A stretch of DNA of 64,000 nucleotides, taken from Luteimonas gilva. Its GTDB lineage: Bacteria; Pseudomonadota; Gammaproteobacteria; Xanthomonadales; Xanthomonadaceae. Positions within the stretch are counted from its first letter, which is position 1; every line of letters starts with the position of its first letter. This document shows, in pieces, positions 1 to 7,214 of this stretch. Both the position numbers and the translations under genes were made by a program. Location: contig NZ_SZUA01000002.1 of assembly GCF_005239095.1 (NCBI RefSeq), positions 744,001 through 808,000 on the forward strand, written 5' to 3'. The notes under the pieces are model-generated. The model did not search any database and was not told the origin of the DNA. It saw nothing but the letters and a program-made list of their open reading frames with translations.

Positions 1-331
1 TGGTGAGGATGGCCACGCCGGCGGCGCGCGAAACTTCGGTCGCCAGCGTCAGCATTTCCGGGAAGATAGACATCGAGGCCGCGCGCGCCCGCACGCAATC
101 GTCCAGCGTCGCCGGCGCGCCGAGTCGGCGCGTCAGTTCGTCGGCTTGGCCTTGCGCGGTGTATTGGCCGCGATCGGAGCCGGCTTCGAGTCCGGAATCG
201 AACAGCGCCGCTTTCACCGCGGCGGTGTCCTTGCCGGTGCTCTTCGCCAGCGAAGCGAGCCGCGCTTCTTGATCGTAATGGACCAATACGCCGTCCAGAT
301 CGAACAGCACCAACGCCGGCGCGGCGCTCAT
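1..331 (-). CDS. HAD-family phosphatase, partial (cut by window edge)
   Basis: The N-terminal 110 residues of a haloacid-dehalogenase-type hydrolase are visible; the C-terminus lies beyond base 1. The first residues carry the HAD motif I, LFDLDGVL, in which the first Asp is the expected phospho-acceptor. This resembles phosphoglycolate phosphatase-like enzymes that hydrolyse small phosphate esters in the cytoplasm, but the substrate cannot be read from this fragment. The ATG overlaps the TGA of hemL (ATGA), so it is the last visible member of a thiE-hemL-phosphatase operon. The domain call is firm and the specificity is unknown. Confidence 0.8.
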   Translation of the reverse strand, partial: MSAAPALVLFDLDGVLVHYDQEARLASLAKSTGKDTAAVKAALFDSGLEAGSDRGQYTAQGQADELTRRLGAPATLDDCVRARAASMSIFPEMLTLATEVSRAAGVAILT

Positions 332-1617
332 GCTTTCGCCTCGCGGAAGGCTTCGCGCGCGGCGGCGACCGTGGCGTCGATCGTTTCGTCGTCGTGCGCC
401 GAAGACATGAATCCGGCTTCGAACGCCGATGGCGCCAGGTAAACGCCGCGTTCGAGCATGGCGTGGAAGAAGCGATTGAACGCGGCGGTGTCGCAGGCCA
501 CGGCTTGCGCGTAGGTATCGACTTTTTCGTCGCTGAAGAACAAGCCGAACATGCCGCCGACGCGCTGCGTGGTTATCGCAACGCCGGCTTCTTGCGCCGC
601 GTCCTCGAAACCATCGCACAACGCGTTGGTGCGGCGTTCGATGTCGGCGTAGAAGCCCGGCGCCTGGATCAACTCCAACATCGCCAGCCCGGCCGCCATC
701 GCCACCGGATTGCCGCTGAGCGTGCCGGCCTGGTAGATCGGCCCGCTCGGCGCGATCTGCCGCATCAAATCGGCGCGTCCGCCGTATGCGCCGACCGGCA
801 TGCCGCCGCCGATCACCTTGCCGAAGGTCGACAAGTCCGGCGTCACGCCGTAGCGCGCCTGCGCGCCGCCCAGCGCGACGCGGAAGCCGGTCATCACTTC
901 GTCGAAGATCAGCAACGCGCCGTGACGCGTGCACAGTTCGCGCAGATGCTGCAGATAGCCGTCGCGCGGCGGCAGGCAATTGGCGTTGCCGACCACCGGC
1001 TCGACGATCAAGCCGGCGATGTCGTCGCCGCATTCGTCGAACAGCGCGGTGGCGCCGTCGAAATCGTTGTACGACAGGGTCAGCGTCAGGTCCGCGAGCG
1101 CCTTCGGCACGCCCGGCGAAGTCGGCACGCCGAAGGTCAGCGCGCCGCTGCCGGCCTTGACCAGGAAGGAATCGCCGTGGCCGTGATAGCAGCCTTCGAA
1201 CTTGACGATGCGCGCGCGACCGGTGGCGCCGCGCGCCAGGCGAATCGCCGACAGCGTGGCTTCGGTGCCGGAATTGACCATGCGCACCATTTCGCAAGCG
1301 GGCACCAAGCGCGAGATCGTCTCGGCCATCGTCACTTCGAGCGGATTGGGCGTGCCGAAGCTCAATCCGTCGCGCGCGGTGCGCAGTACCGCGTCCAGCA
1401 CCGCCGGGTGGTTGTGGCCGACGATCATCGGGCCCCACGAACCGACGTAATCGATGTAGCGGTTGCCGTCGACGTCGAACAAATACGGCCCTTCGGCGCG
1501 GGCGACGAAGAACGGCTCGCCGCCGACCGACTTGAAAGCGCGTACCGGCGAATTGACCCCGCCGGGCATCAGCGCTTGCGCGCGGGCGAAGAGCTCGTGG
1601 GATTTGTGCGTATTCAT
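328..1617 (-). CDS. hemL: glutamate-1-semialdehyde 2,1-aminomutase
   Basis: HemL converts glutamate-1-semialdehyde to 5-aminolevulinate with PLP, the second step of the C5 route to heme. The 429-residue length matches the family (E. coli 426). The PLP-binding lysine lies in [14 protein letters not shown] (K267), with the aspartate motif [12 protein letters not shown] upstream of it and GCYHGHGD near residue 142. The frame stays open upstream, but the ATG at 1617, which overlaps the thiE stop, gives the family N-terminus [10 protein letters not shown]. The short ATGA overlaps on both sides indicate translational coupling with thiE and the HAD phosphatase. Confidence 0.97.
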   Translation of the reverse strand: MNTHKSHELFARAQALMPGGVNSPVRAFKSVGGEPFFVARAEGPYLFDVDGNRYIDYVGSWGPMIVGHNHPAVLDAVLRTARDGLSFGTPNPLEVTMAETISRLVPACEMVRMVNSGTEATLSAIRLARGATGRARIVKFEGCYHGHGDSFLVKAGSGALTFGVPTSPGVPKALADLTLTLSYNDFDGATALFDECGDDIAGLIVEPVVGNANCLPPRDGYLQHLRELCTRHGALLIFDEVMTGFRVALGGAQARYGVTPDLSTFGKVIGGGMPVGAYGGRADLMRQIAPSGPIYQAGTLSGNPVAMAAGLAMLELIQAPGFYADIERRTNALCDGFEDAAQEAGVAITTQRVGGMFGLFFSDEKVDTYAQAVACDTAAFNRFFHAMLERGVYLAPSAFEAGFMSSAHDDETIDATVAAAREAFREAKA

Positions 1618-2237
1618 CGGTCGAAAAGATTCCGGTAGGCGCGCGCTGCGGCGAGAGGATCGGCGGCGTCGAAGACCCCGCCGACGACGGCGATCAAATC
1701 CGCGCCGGTCGCAACGAGTGCAGGCGCATTGTCGGGCGTTATGCCGCCGATCGCCACCCGCGGCAGGCCGAGCGCGGCACTGTCGCGCAGCAGGTCCGGC
1801 GTGGCGCGCCGCGTTGCGGCTTTGGTGCGGCTGGGGAAGAACGCGCCGAAAGCGACGTAATCGGCGCCGGCGGCCGCGGCGCGTCGCGCGCGTTCCAGCG
1901 AGTCGTAGCAGGAAACGCCGAGGATCGCATCGTCGCCGAGCAGTGCGCGCGCGGCCGCGACGTCGCCGTCGTCCTCGCCCAGATGCGCGCCGTCGGCGCC
2001 GATCTCGGCCGCCAGCGCGGCGTCGTCGTTGACGATCAGCGGCACGCCGCGTTCGCGGCACAGCGCCAGCAACGCCTGCGCCTGTTCGCGGCGCAATGCG
2101 CCGTCGGCGGCCTTGTTGCGGTATTGGAGCCAGGACGCTTCGGCCAGCACCGCGGCGACGCGATCGAGCAAGCTTCCGGTGTCGGAAGCGTCGGGCGTGA
2201 TCAGGTACAGGCCGCGGCGCGGCCAGCGGGGGTTCAT
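1614..2237 (-). CDS. thiE: thiamine-phosphate synthase
   Basis: ThiE couples HMP-pyrophosphate and thiazole phosphate to thiamine monophosphate. The 207-residue TIM-barrel protein has the N-terminal GLYLITPD strand, an [20 protein letters not shown] segment, [11 protein letters not shown] in the phosphate-binding loop region and a C-terminal AIGGIT motif. The start at 2237 was preferred to an ATG twelve codons upstream because it begins close to the first conserved strand. It leads the operon with hemL, its TGA overlapping the hemL ATG. No TPP riboswitch fits in the 68 bases separating it from the divergent rubredoxin gene. Confidence 0.93.
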   Translation of the reverse strand: MNPRWPRRGLYLITPDASDTGSLLDRVAAVLAEASWLQYRNKAADGALRREQAQALLALCRERGVPLIVNDDAALAAEIGADGAHLGEDDGDVAAARALLGDDAILGVSCYDSLERARRAAAAGADYVAFGAFFPSRTKAATRRATPDLLRDSAALGLPRVAIGGITPDNAPALVATGADLIAVVGGVFDAADPLAAARAYRNLFDR

Positions 2238-2305
2238 GGGATGGGTTTCCGTGCCGGGCGCGGGGTGGGACAATGCCGCCTCGCCAGATACGCATTATCG
2301 CTCCG

Positions 2306-2497
2306 ATGTCCGAAACCGCCCAAGCCACCGCCTACCGCACCTGGATGTGCGTGGTTTGCGGCTTCATTTACGACGAGGCGGCGGGCCTGCCGGAAGAGGG
2401 CATCGCGCCCGGCACGCGCTGGGAAGACATCCCGGACACTTGGACCTGCCCGGATTGCGGCGTGACCAAGGACGACTTCGAAATGATGCCGGTCTGA
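2306..2497 (+). CDS. rubredoxin
   Basis: A 63-residue iron-sulfur electron carrier. Two CxxC knuckles ligate a single iron: CVVCG (C15/C18) and [12 protein letters not shown] near the C-terminus. The family sequence [16 protein letters not shown] lies between them. Rubredoxins shuttle electrons in the cytoplasm to partners such as alkane hydroxylases or oxidative-stress enzymes; no partner gene is adjacent. The start at 2306 is used because the upstream eleven codons overlap the thiE promoter region. It is divergent from thiE and nine bases upstream of the GNAT gene, which may be co-transcribed. Confidence 0.96.
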   Translation: MSETAQATAYRTWMCVVCGFIYDEAAGLPEEGIAPGTRWEDIPDTWTCPDCGVTKDDFEMMPV

Positions 2498-2505
2498 GCG
2501 CGGCG

Positions 2506-3009
2506 ATGGACGGCAAGGACGCGCCGCCGCTGCGCTTCCGCGCCTGGCGCGAGGACGATCGCGATACCGGCTTGGCCTTGTTCGACAGCAACGTCCCGCA
2601 ATTCTTCGCCGCGCAGGAACGCGCGGATTTCATCGAATTCATCGAAGACCTGCCGGGCCCGTATTTCCTCGCGCTGGACGCCGACGGCGCCGCCGTAGGC
2701 TGCGGCGGCTATGCGGTGCACGACAAGAAGCCCGAAACCGCGGCCCTGTGCTGGGGCATGATCCATCGCGATCATCACAAACGAGGCTGGGGCGATGCGC
2801 TGCTGCGCCATCGCTTGGACGCGATCGCGCGCGAACCCGTTTTCCGCTGGGTCGAAATCGAAACTTCGCAGTTCAGCCGCGGCTTCTTCGAGCGCTACGG
2901 GTTCGTGCAGCGGAAACAGGTGGCGGACGGTTTCGCGCCCGGCATCGACCTGATTGAGATGACGCTGGATATGGACGCATATCGGAAAGCCGGTCGCGCG
3001 AATCTTTAA
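2506..3009 (+). CDS. GNAT-family N-acetyltransferase
   Basis: A 167-residue GNAT-fold protein predicted to transfer an acetyl group from acetyl-CoA to an unknown small molecule or protein. The core beta-strand AVGCGGYAV is followed by WGMIHRDHHKRGWGDALL, the acetyl-CoA pyrophosphate-binding loop (R/HxxGxG/A type), and then by FSRGFFERYGF, the usual C-terminal GNAT motif. It starts nine bases after the rubredoxin stop. The family is clear and the substrate is not. Confidence 0.87.
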   Translation: MDGKDAPPLRFRAWREDDRDTGLALFDSNVPQFFAAQERADFIEFIEDLPGPYFLALDADGAAVGCGGYAVHDKKPETAALCWGMIHRDHHKRGWGDALLRHRLDAIAREPVFRWVEIETSQFSRGFFERYGFVQRKQVADGFAPGIDLIEMTLDMDAYRKAGRANL

Positions 3010-3016
3010 TCCCGCG

Positions 3017-3104
3017 CGTCGTCCCTGCGAAAGCCGGGATCCAGAATTCCCGTCGAGTGTTCGGCTGTTGCGCGGCCGGGATCCCGGCTCTCGCAGGGAT
3101 GACG
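3017..3104. repeat. inverted repeat with cgtcgtccctgcgaaagccg arms
   Basis: Two 26-base arms (3017-3042 and 3079-3104) are near-perfect inverted copies, starting with CGTCGTCCCTGCGAAAGC and ending with CGCAGGGATGACG. They are separated by 36 bases and lie after the GNAT stop. A related half-element (TCCCGGCTTTCGCCGGGATGACG) is upstream of ridA near 32774. The structure could fold in RNA and end the GNAT transcript, but there is no U-tract. It looks like a dispersed intergenic palindrome. Confidence 0.75.
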
Positions 3105-3144
3105 GCATCAAAAACCTAACTAAATGATTTAAAAGAAAAAATTA

Positions 3145-3174
3145 TTGCTTGACAGGTGATGACTTTTATATAAC
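3145..3174 (+). promoter_or_regulatory. predicted sigma70 promoter of the arsR-like operon
   Basis: TTGCTT (3145-3150) and TATAAC (3169-3174) are separated by 18 bases inside an A/T-rich tract that is exceptional for this window. A TTGACA also occurs at 3149-3154, but its spacing to the same -10 is only 14. The -10 lies within the left arm of the operator palindrome described next, as expected for autorepression. Confidence 0.55.
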
Positions 3175-3202
3175 CATGAAGTTATGGAACTTTGAGGTTA
3201 TA
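3169..3202 (+). promoter_or_regulatory. operator palindrome for the ArsR-type regulator
   Basis: TATAACCATGAAGTT, then ATGG, then AACTTTGAGGTTATA: an inverted repeat with 12 of 15 positions matching between arms. It overlaps the predicted -10 box and ends four bases before the ATG at 3207. A smaller ATAAC...GTTAT dyad is nested in the left half. The position suits binding by a dimeric winged-helix repressor that blocks its own operon. Confidence 0.7.
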
Positions 3203-3206
3203 GAAG

Positions 3207-3554
3207 ATGACGCCGACCCAACTCGACAACACCTTCGCCGCTCTGGCCGACCCCACCCGCCGCGCCATCCTCGCCCGATTGGCCCTGGGCGAAGCGACCG
3301 TCAACGAACTGGCCGAGCCCTTCGACATGAGCCAGCCCGCGATTTCCAAGCACATCAAGGTGCTCGAGCGCGCCGGCCTGGTCAGCCGCGGCCGCGACGC
3401 GCAGCGGCGGCCGGTGCGGATCGAAGCCACGCCGCTGGCCGAAGCCAATATCTGGCTCGAGCGCTACCGCGAGATCTGGGAACGCAATTACCAACGGCTG
3501 GACGCTCTGCTCGAAGCGATGCAAGCCATGCCGAAAACCCCGCAACGCGATTGA
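3207..3554 (+). CDS. ArsR/SmtB-family transcriptional regulator (metal-free type)
   Basis: A 115-residue winged-helix repressor. It opens with FAALADPTRRAILARLA, and MSQPAISKHIKVLERAGLV forms the recognition helix and turn (about residues 45-65). It has no cysteine or histidine cluster of the metal-sensing type, so it probably belongs to the SdpR-like group that is usually paired with AHSA1/SRPBCC proteins. The next gene is exactly that, 25 bases downstream. The operator and promoter immediately upstream suggest autorepression. What relieves repression is unknown. Confidence 0.92.
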   Translation: MTPTQLDNTFAALADPTRRAILARLALGEATVNELAEPFDMSQPAISKHIKVLERAGLVSRGRDAQRRPVRIEATPLAEANIWLERYREIWERNYQRLDALLEAMQAMPKTPQRD

Positions 3555-3579
3555 AACCGCCTACGAAAGGAGAGACGAG

Positions 3580-4065
3580 ATGAGCACCGCCAACACCCTG
3601 CAAGTCGCCACGCCGAGCGACCGCGAAATCCTGATCAGCCGCGACTTCAACGCGCCGCGGCAAATGGTCTTCGATGCGCACACCCAACCGGAACTGATGA
3701 AGCTGTGGCTGTTTGGGCCGGACGGCTGGCGCTTGGACGTGTGCGAAGTCGATCTGCGCATCGGCGGCAAATACCGTCTGGTCTTCGCGAAGGGCGACAC
3801 CTCGATGGGCATGGGCGGCGAATACCGCGACATCGACGCGCCGGCGCGCTTGGTGACCACCGAACTGTTCGACCAGGACTGGACCGGCGGCGAAACCCTG
3901 TGCACCGCCACTTTCGACGAGCGCAACGGCAAGACCCGGCTCGAAACGCGCGTGCTGTATTCGTCCAAGGAAGCCCGCGACGGCGCGCTGCGGTCCGGCA
4001 TGACGGACGGCATGGAAGCCGGCTACGCCCGCCTGGAAAAAATCCTGGCGGCCAAGGCGGCTTGA
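3580..4065 (+). CDS. SRPBCC (AHSA1-like) domain protein
   Basis: A 161-residue START/Bet v1-like hydrophobic-pocket protein. It opens with the typical ISRDFNAPRQMVFDAHTQPE and LWLFGPDGW motifs, continues with a GGKYRLVF strand and ends with a C-terminal helix TDGMEAGYARLEKIL. A strong ribosome-binding site (AAAGGAGA) precedes the ATG. It is the second gene of the ArsR operon. Proteins of this family paired with ArsR regulators are common, but their ligands are mostly unknown. Confidence 0.9.
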   Translation: MSTANTLQVATPSDREILISRDFNAPRQMVFDAHTQPELMKLWLFGPDGWRLDVCEVDLRIGGKYRLVFAKGDTSMGMGGEYRDIDAPARLVTTELFDQDWTGGETLCTATFDERNGKTRLETRVLYSSKEARDGALRSGMTDGMEAGYARLEKILAAKAA

Positions 4066-4109
4066 AGCCGCCAGCCACCGGTCTTCGTATCCCATCTTGG
4101 AGAAAAGCC

Positions 4110-4538
4110 ATGACGACGATCGCAACCACCGATGCGTCCTCGCCCGGACGCAACCTCTGGCGCAGTGCGCGCGCGGTACTGCTGGGCCTGCTCGCGGTAT
4201 TCGTGCTGTCCCTGGGCGCCGACCAACTGCTGCATATGCTGCGGGTCTATCCGCCTTGGGGCGTGCCGATGCACGATCCCGGATTGAACCTGCTGGCGTT
4301 GTCCTATCGCTTGGCGTTCGGCGTGGTCGGCGGATACGTCACCGCGCGTTTCGCGCCTTGCCATGCGCTACGCCATGCGCTTGCGCTGGGCGCCATCGGA
4401 CTGGCGCTGAGCGCGCTCGGTGCGGTTGCGGCGATGCAGGCCGCTCTCGGCCCGGCGTGGTACCCGGTCCTGCTCGCATTGAGTTCGATTCCGACCGCAT
4501 GGCTGGGCGGCGTGCTGTACCAGCGCAAGCGCCGCTAA
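4110..4538 (+). CDS. small integral membrane protein of the ArsR operon
   Basis: A 142-residue protein with about four hydrophobic segments: AVLLGLLAVFVLSLGA, a segment around LSYRLAFGVVGGYVTA, then ALALGAIGLALSALGAVA, and YPVLLALSSIPTAWLGGVL. A GGAG site precedes the ATG. It lies 44 bases after the SRPBCC gene, so it is probably the third cistron under the same operator. I do not recognise a specific family. Similar polytopic proteins accompany ArsR/SRPBCC pairs, but no function can be assigned. Confidence 0.8.
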   Translation: MTTIATTDASSPGRNLWRSARAVLLGLLAVFVLSLGADQLLHMLRVYPPWGVPMHDPGLNLLALSYRLAFGVVGGYVTARFAPCHALRHALALGAIGLALSALGAVAAMQAALGPAWYPVLLALSSIPTAWLGGVLYQRKRR

Positions 4539-4566
4539 GCCGATCCTTCCATTCCACAGGTGCCCC

Positions 4567-4938
4567 ATGCTCAAGAAAGTCGCTTTCACCATGTATCCGA
4601 TCCGCGACGTCGCCCGCGCCCGCGATTTCTACGAGAACAAACTCGGCCTGAAGATCGGCTCGCACGGCAACCGCGCCGATCAGCACTGGATCGAATACGA
4701 CCTGCCGGACGGCGGCTGCATCGCGCTGACCAATTTCATTCCCGACGAGCCCAGCGCCAAGGCGGGCGGGACGATCGCGCTCGAAGTCGCCGATCTGGAT
4801 GCGCTGATGACGGACCTGAAAGCGAAAGACGTCGTGTTCACCAGCGACGTCATCCCCAGCCCGGTTTGCCGGATGGCGGTGTGCCTGGATTCGGAAGGCA
4901 ATTCGATCTTGCTGCACCAGCTCAAGCCGAAAACATAG
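4567..4938 (+). CDS. VOC-superfamily (glyoxalase-like) protein
   Basis: A 123-residue vicinal-oxygen-chelate domain with the two beta-alpha-beta-beta-beta halves visible: VAFTMYPIRDVARARDFYEN at the start, and CLDSEGNSILLHQLK at the end with its terminal metal-site-type strand. Members include glyoxalases, dioxygenases and antibiotic-binding proteins, and the sequence alone does not choose among them. It begins 28 bases after the membrane protein and may be the last gene of the ArsR operon. Confidence 0.88.
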   Translation: MLKKVAFTMYPIRDVARARDFYENKLGLKIGSHGNRADQHWIEYDLPDGGCIALTNFIPDEPSAKAGGTIALEVADLDALMTDLKAKDVVFTSDVIPSPVCRMAVCLDSEGNSILLHQLKPKT

Positions 4939-4949
4939 CCGGCGGGCGG

Positions 4950-5705
4950 TCAGCCCGCCTTCGTGCGGGCGGCCGCTTTCGCGATGTCGCGCAACGCGTC
5001 TTTTCCTACCCAGCGCCGCGCGGCATCGGGAGAAGCGGCCAAACGTTCGGCGACGGCGACCGCCGCTTTCTTGAACACCGGGTCGCGTTTCTTGCCGATC
5101 GAGCGCAGCGCCCAGTTGATCGCCTTGGACACGAAATTGCGCGCGTCGCCCGCCTCGCGTTCGACCAGCTCCAAGCCGCGCAGGAACAACGCCGGATCCG
5201 CATCCCTGTCGTGGATGGTCAAGCTGGCCAGCATCGCGAACGCGGCGCGCTTGACGAATTCGTCGCGCTTGCCGGCCCATTGTTCGACTTTTTTCCACGC
5301 GTGCGGCGTGCGGTCGAACAACGAGAAGCAGATCGTGTCGCAGACGGCCCAGCTGTCGAAGTCGCGGGCCCAGCGGTCCATCTGCGTGGGCGCGACCGCA
5401 GCCGGGTCGTCCACGTAGGCGCATAGCAGGCGCGCTTCGTACTGGCCGGTTTCCCACAGCGCCAGCGCGAGTTCGTGGTTCTTGCCGAATTGCTTACCCA
5501 ACTTTTGGATGTCGGGCATGGTCACGCCGTAGGCATTGCCCAGCGGAATGCCGTAGCGCGCCATGCCGTCGCGCCGCGCCTTCGTGCCGTGCCGCTTCAG
5601 CCAGGCCAGGGCCTCTTGAACTTGCTTTTCGACCGGTACGGCCGCTGCCGCTGCGGGCTTTTTCTTCGCGACCGCGGGTTTCTTCGCGGATTTTGCGGCG
5701 GCCAT
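4950..5705 (-). CDS. DNA alkylation repair protein, AlkD-like HEAT-repeat glycosylase
   Basis: A 251-residue all-helical protein of the AlkC/AlkD type, which excises alkylated purines without base flipping. The AlkD catalytic pattern of Trp and Asp four residues apart appears in DFDSWAVCDTICF, and the conserved Arg in NWALRSIG. The first 22 residues form a Lys/Ala/Pro-rich tail (AAKSAKKPAVAKKKPAAAAA) beyond the usual family start, possibly a disordered DNA-binding extension. It is convergent with the VOC gene, with stop codons only 11 bases apart. The function is a family-based prediction. Confidence 0.85.
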   Translation of the reverse strand: MAAAKSAKKPAVAKKKPAAAAAVPVEKQVQEALAWLKRHGTKARRDGMARYGIPLGNAYGVTMPDIQKLGKQFGKNHELALALWETGQYEARLLCAYVDDPAAVAPTQMDRWARDFDSWAVCDTICFSLFDRTPHAWKKVEQWAGKRDEFVKRAAFAMLASLTIHDRDADPALFLRGLELVEREAGDARNFVSKAINWALRSIGKKRDPVFKKAAVAVAERLAASPDAARRWVGKDALRDIAKAAARTKAG

Positions 5706-5717
5706 CGCTCGTTCCGG

Positions 5718-6563
5718 TCAATGCATGCGCGCCGAGCCGGCGCTGAGTTCCACCAAGCGCTCGCGCATCGCGGCGGCGTCCGAGGCGTCCGCATGGCGCT
5801 GCAGATAGCGCGCCAGGTCGTGCCGCGCGCCGCCCGTGTGGCCCAAGCGCAGATAGGCCAGGCCGCGGTCGCGCAGCGCTTCGGGCTGATCGGGCGACAA
5901 TTTCAGGATGCGGTCGGCGCTGCGCGCCGCGCGCTCCCAATCGTCGCTTTCGGCGTAGACGCTGTGCAGGTTGCGCAACACCCGCACCAGGATCGCGCGG
6001 TGCGAGGCGGGATTGAGGATATGCAGCAGCGCGCCGTCGTCGGGCAGCTCGCCGCCCAGATGCGGCTTGGCGCGTTCGCGCAGCTCGTCCACGCCCAGCG
6101 GGCGGCCGCGGTTGAACGGGTCCATCACCAGCAGGCCGTCGTCGACCGGCAGCCGCACCAGGAAATGGCCGGGAAAAGACACGCCGTCCAGCGGCACGCC
6201 CAGCCGGCGCGCGACTTCGATCTGGACCAGCGCCAACGAGATCGGATTGCCCCGGCGCCGCTCGAACACTTGGTTGAGATAGCTGTTGCGCGGATCGTAG
6301 TATTCGTCGCTGTCGCCGGAATAGCCGAGCTCGTCGAACAGGTGGCGGTTGATCGCGGCCATCTTCAGCGGCCAGGCATCGATCGCGTCGATCTCCCCGC
6401 GCAGCGCCTCGGCGTGCTCCTGCAGCAGCGTGTCGTACAAGTCGGCGTCGAGCGAAGGATATTCGTCGCGGGCGATCAGCAGCGCGGTGCTGAGCAGCGG
6501 CATCGTGTCGTCGTCCAGGCCGGCCAGGCTGTTCCATTCCGGCAGGGGAAAGCGCTCGCGCAT
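5718..6563 (-). CDS. SirB1-like transglutaminase-core/TPR protein
   Basis: A 281-residue protein of the SirB1/YchA type. The transglutaminase-like core has NSYLNQVFERRRGNPISLAL and VPLDGVSFPGHFLVRL, and the C-terminal third has TPR-like helices (DWERAARSADRIL, RDRGLAYLRLGHTGGA). The core histidine (GH in FPGHF) is present. The family is widespread and its biochemical role is unclear. It starts 12 bases upstream of the alkD-like gene and may share a transcript with it. Confidence 0.88.
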   Translation of the reverse strand: MRERFPLPEWNSLAGLDDDTMPLLSTALLIARDEYPSLDADLYDTLLQEHAEALRGEIDAIDAWPLKMAAINRHLFDELGYSGDSDEYYDPRNSYLNQVFERRRGNPISLALVQIEVARRLGVPLDGVSFPGHFLVRLPVDDGLLVMDPFNRGRPLGVDELRERAKPHLGGELPDDGALLHILNPASHRAILVRVLRNLHSVYAESDDWERAARSADRILKLSPDQPEALRDRGLAYLRLGHTGGARHDLARYLQRHADASDAAAMRERLVELSAGSARMH

Positions 6564-6613
6564 GGGCGAAGAGTGAGCCGGTTTTTGCGCGGAATCAAGA
6601 GCCCTTCGCCACG

Positions 6614-6707
6614 CTTTTTGTGGGAGCGGCTTTAACCGCGAGCTTTGCGATCAGATCGTCGCGGCATATGGAAACAGCTCGCGGCTAAAGCCGCCCCCAC
6701 AAAAAAG
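6614..6707. repeat. paired TGTGGGAG-type palindromic repeat (REP pair)
   Basis: Arms of 32 bases (6614-6645, beginning CTTTTTGTGGGAGCGGC, and 6676-6707, the inverse) flank a spacer containing AGATCGTCGCGG. It lies between the SirB1-like and DUF192 genes. Related elements are at 14675, 20593, 43261, 44811, 45643 and 63785. Confidence 0.88.
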
Positions 6708-6715
6708 CGCAGCGC

Positions 6716-7162
6716 TCAGCGCGCGGGCGGAATCGCCGGCGAAAGTTTCAGCTCCGCGCCGTCCTGCAGCTTCAGCTTCGCCGCTTGGCCGGCGTTCAAC
6801 TCCAGCACGTAACGGGCCGGCGCTTCGCTCGGATAATTGGGGCACCTGTCGCCCAGCGTGCAAGGCGGCACGTCGACTTGCTTGGACACCAGCTTGCGCT
6901 CGTTGTCGAAGTACAGGATGTCGAGCGGGATCTTGGTGTTCTTCATCCAATAGGCGACCGGTTCCAGCTCGTCGTGGATGAACAGCATGCCGTGGTCGGG
7001 CGCCATTTCTTCGCGGAACATCAAGCCGCGGGCGCGCTCGGCTTCGTCGTCGGCGATTTCGACCGTGTAGCGCTGTCCGCCCACTTCGACCCAGGGGCCG
7101 CTGGCGCTGGCGCAACCGCTGAGCAGCAGGACGGCGAACAGCAGCGGACGAAGGGGAGTCAT
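6716..7162 (-). CDS. DUF192 family lipoprotein
   Basis: A 148-residue exported protein. The N-terminus is a lipoprotein signal (LLFAVLLLSGCAS) with the lipobox cysteine near residue 16. The rest is a DUF192 domain with GLMFREEMAPDHGMLFI and YWMKNTKIPLDILYFD, which are the family signatures. The domain is found as a small secreted protein in many bacteria and has no agreed function. The ATG at 7162 was chosen over one five codons upstream because it gives a compact signal peptide. Confidence 0.9.
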   Translation of the reverse strand: MTPLRPLLFAVLLLSGCASASGPWVEVGGQRYTVEIADDEAERARGLMFREEMAPDHGMLFIHDELEPVAYWMKNTKIPLDILYFDNERKLVSKQVDVPPCTLGDRCPNYPSEAPARYVLELNAGQAAKLKLQDGAELKLSPAIPPAR

Positions 7163-7214
7163 GGCGGCTCCGGGCATGGGCGATGGGATTAGTTTATCGG
7201 CAATCCGGTGCCGT

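Noticed and set aside
2238-2305. Possible TPP riboswitch upstream of thiE
   Set aside because: The gap to the rubredoxin gene is only 68 bases and contains no TPP-type stem or conserved core.
328-2328. A 666-residue frame joining the thiE region and hemL
   Set aside because: Only the last 429 residues match HemL; the upstream residues are a shadow of thiE, whose own reading frame is well supported.
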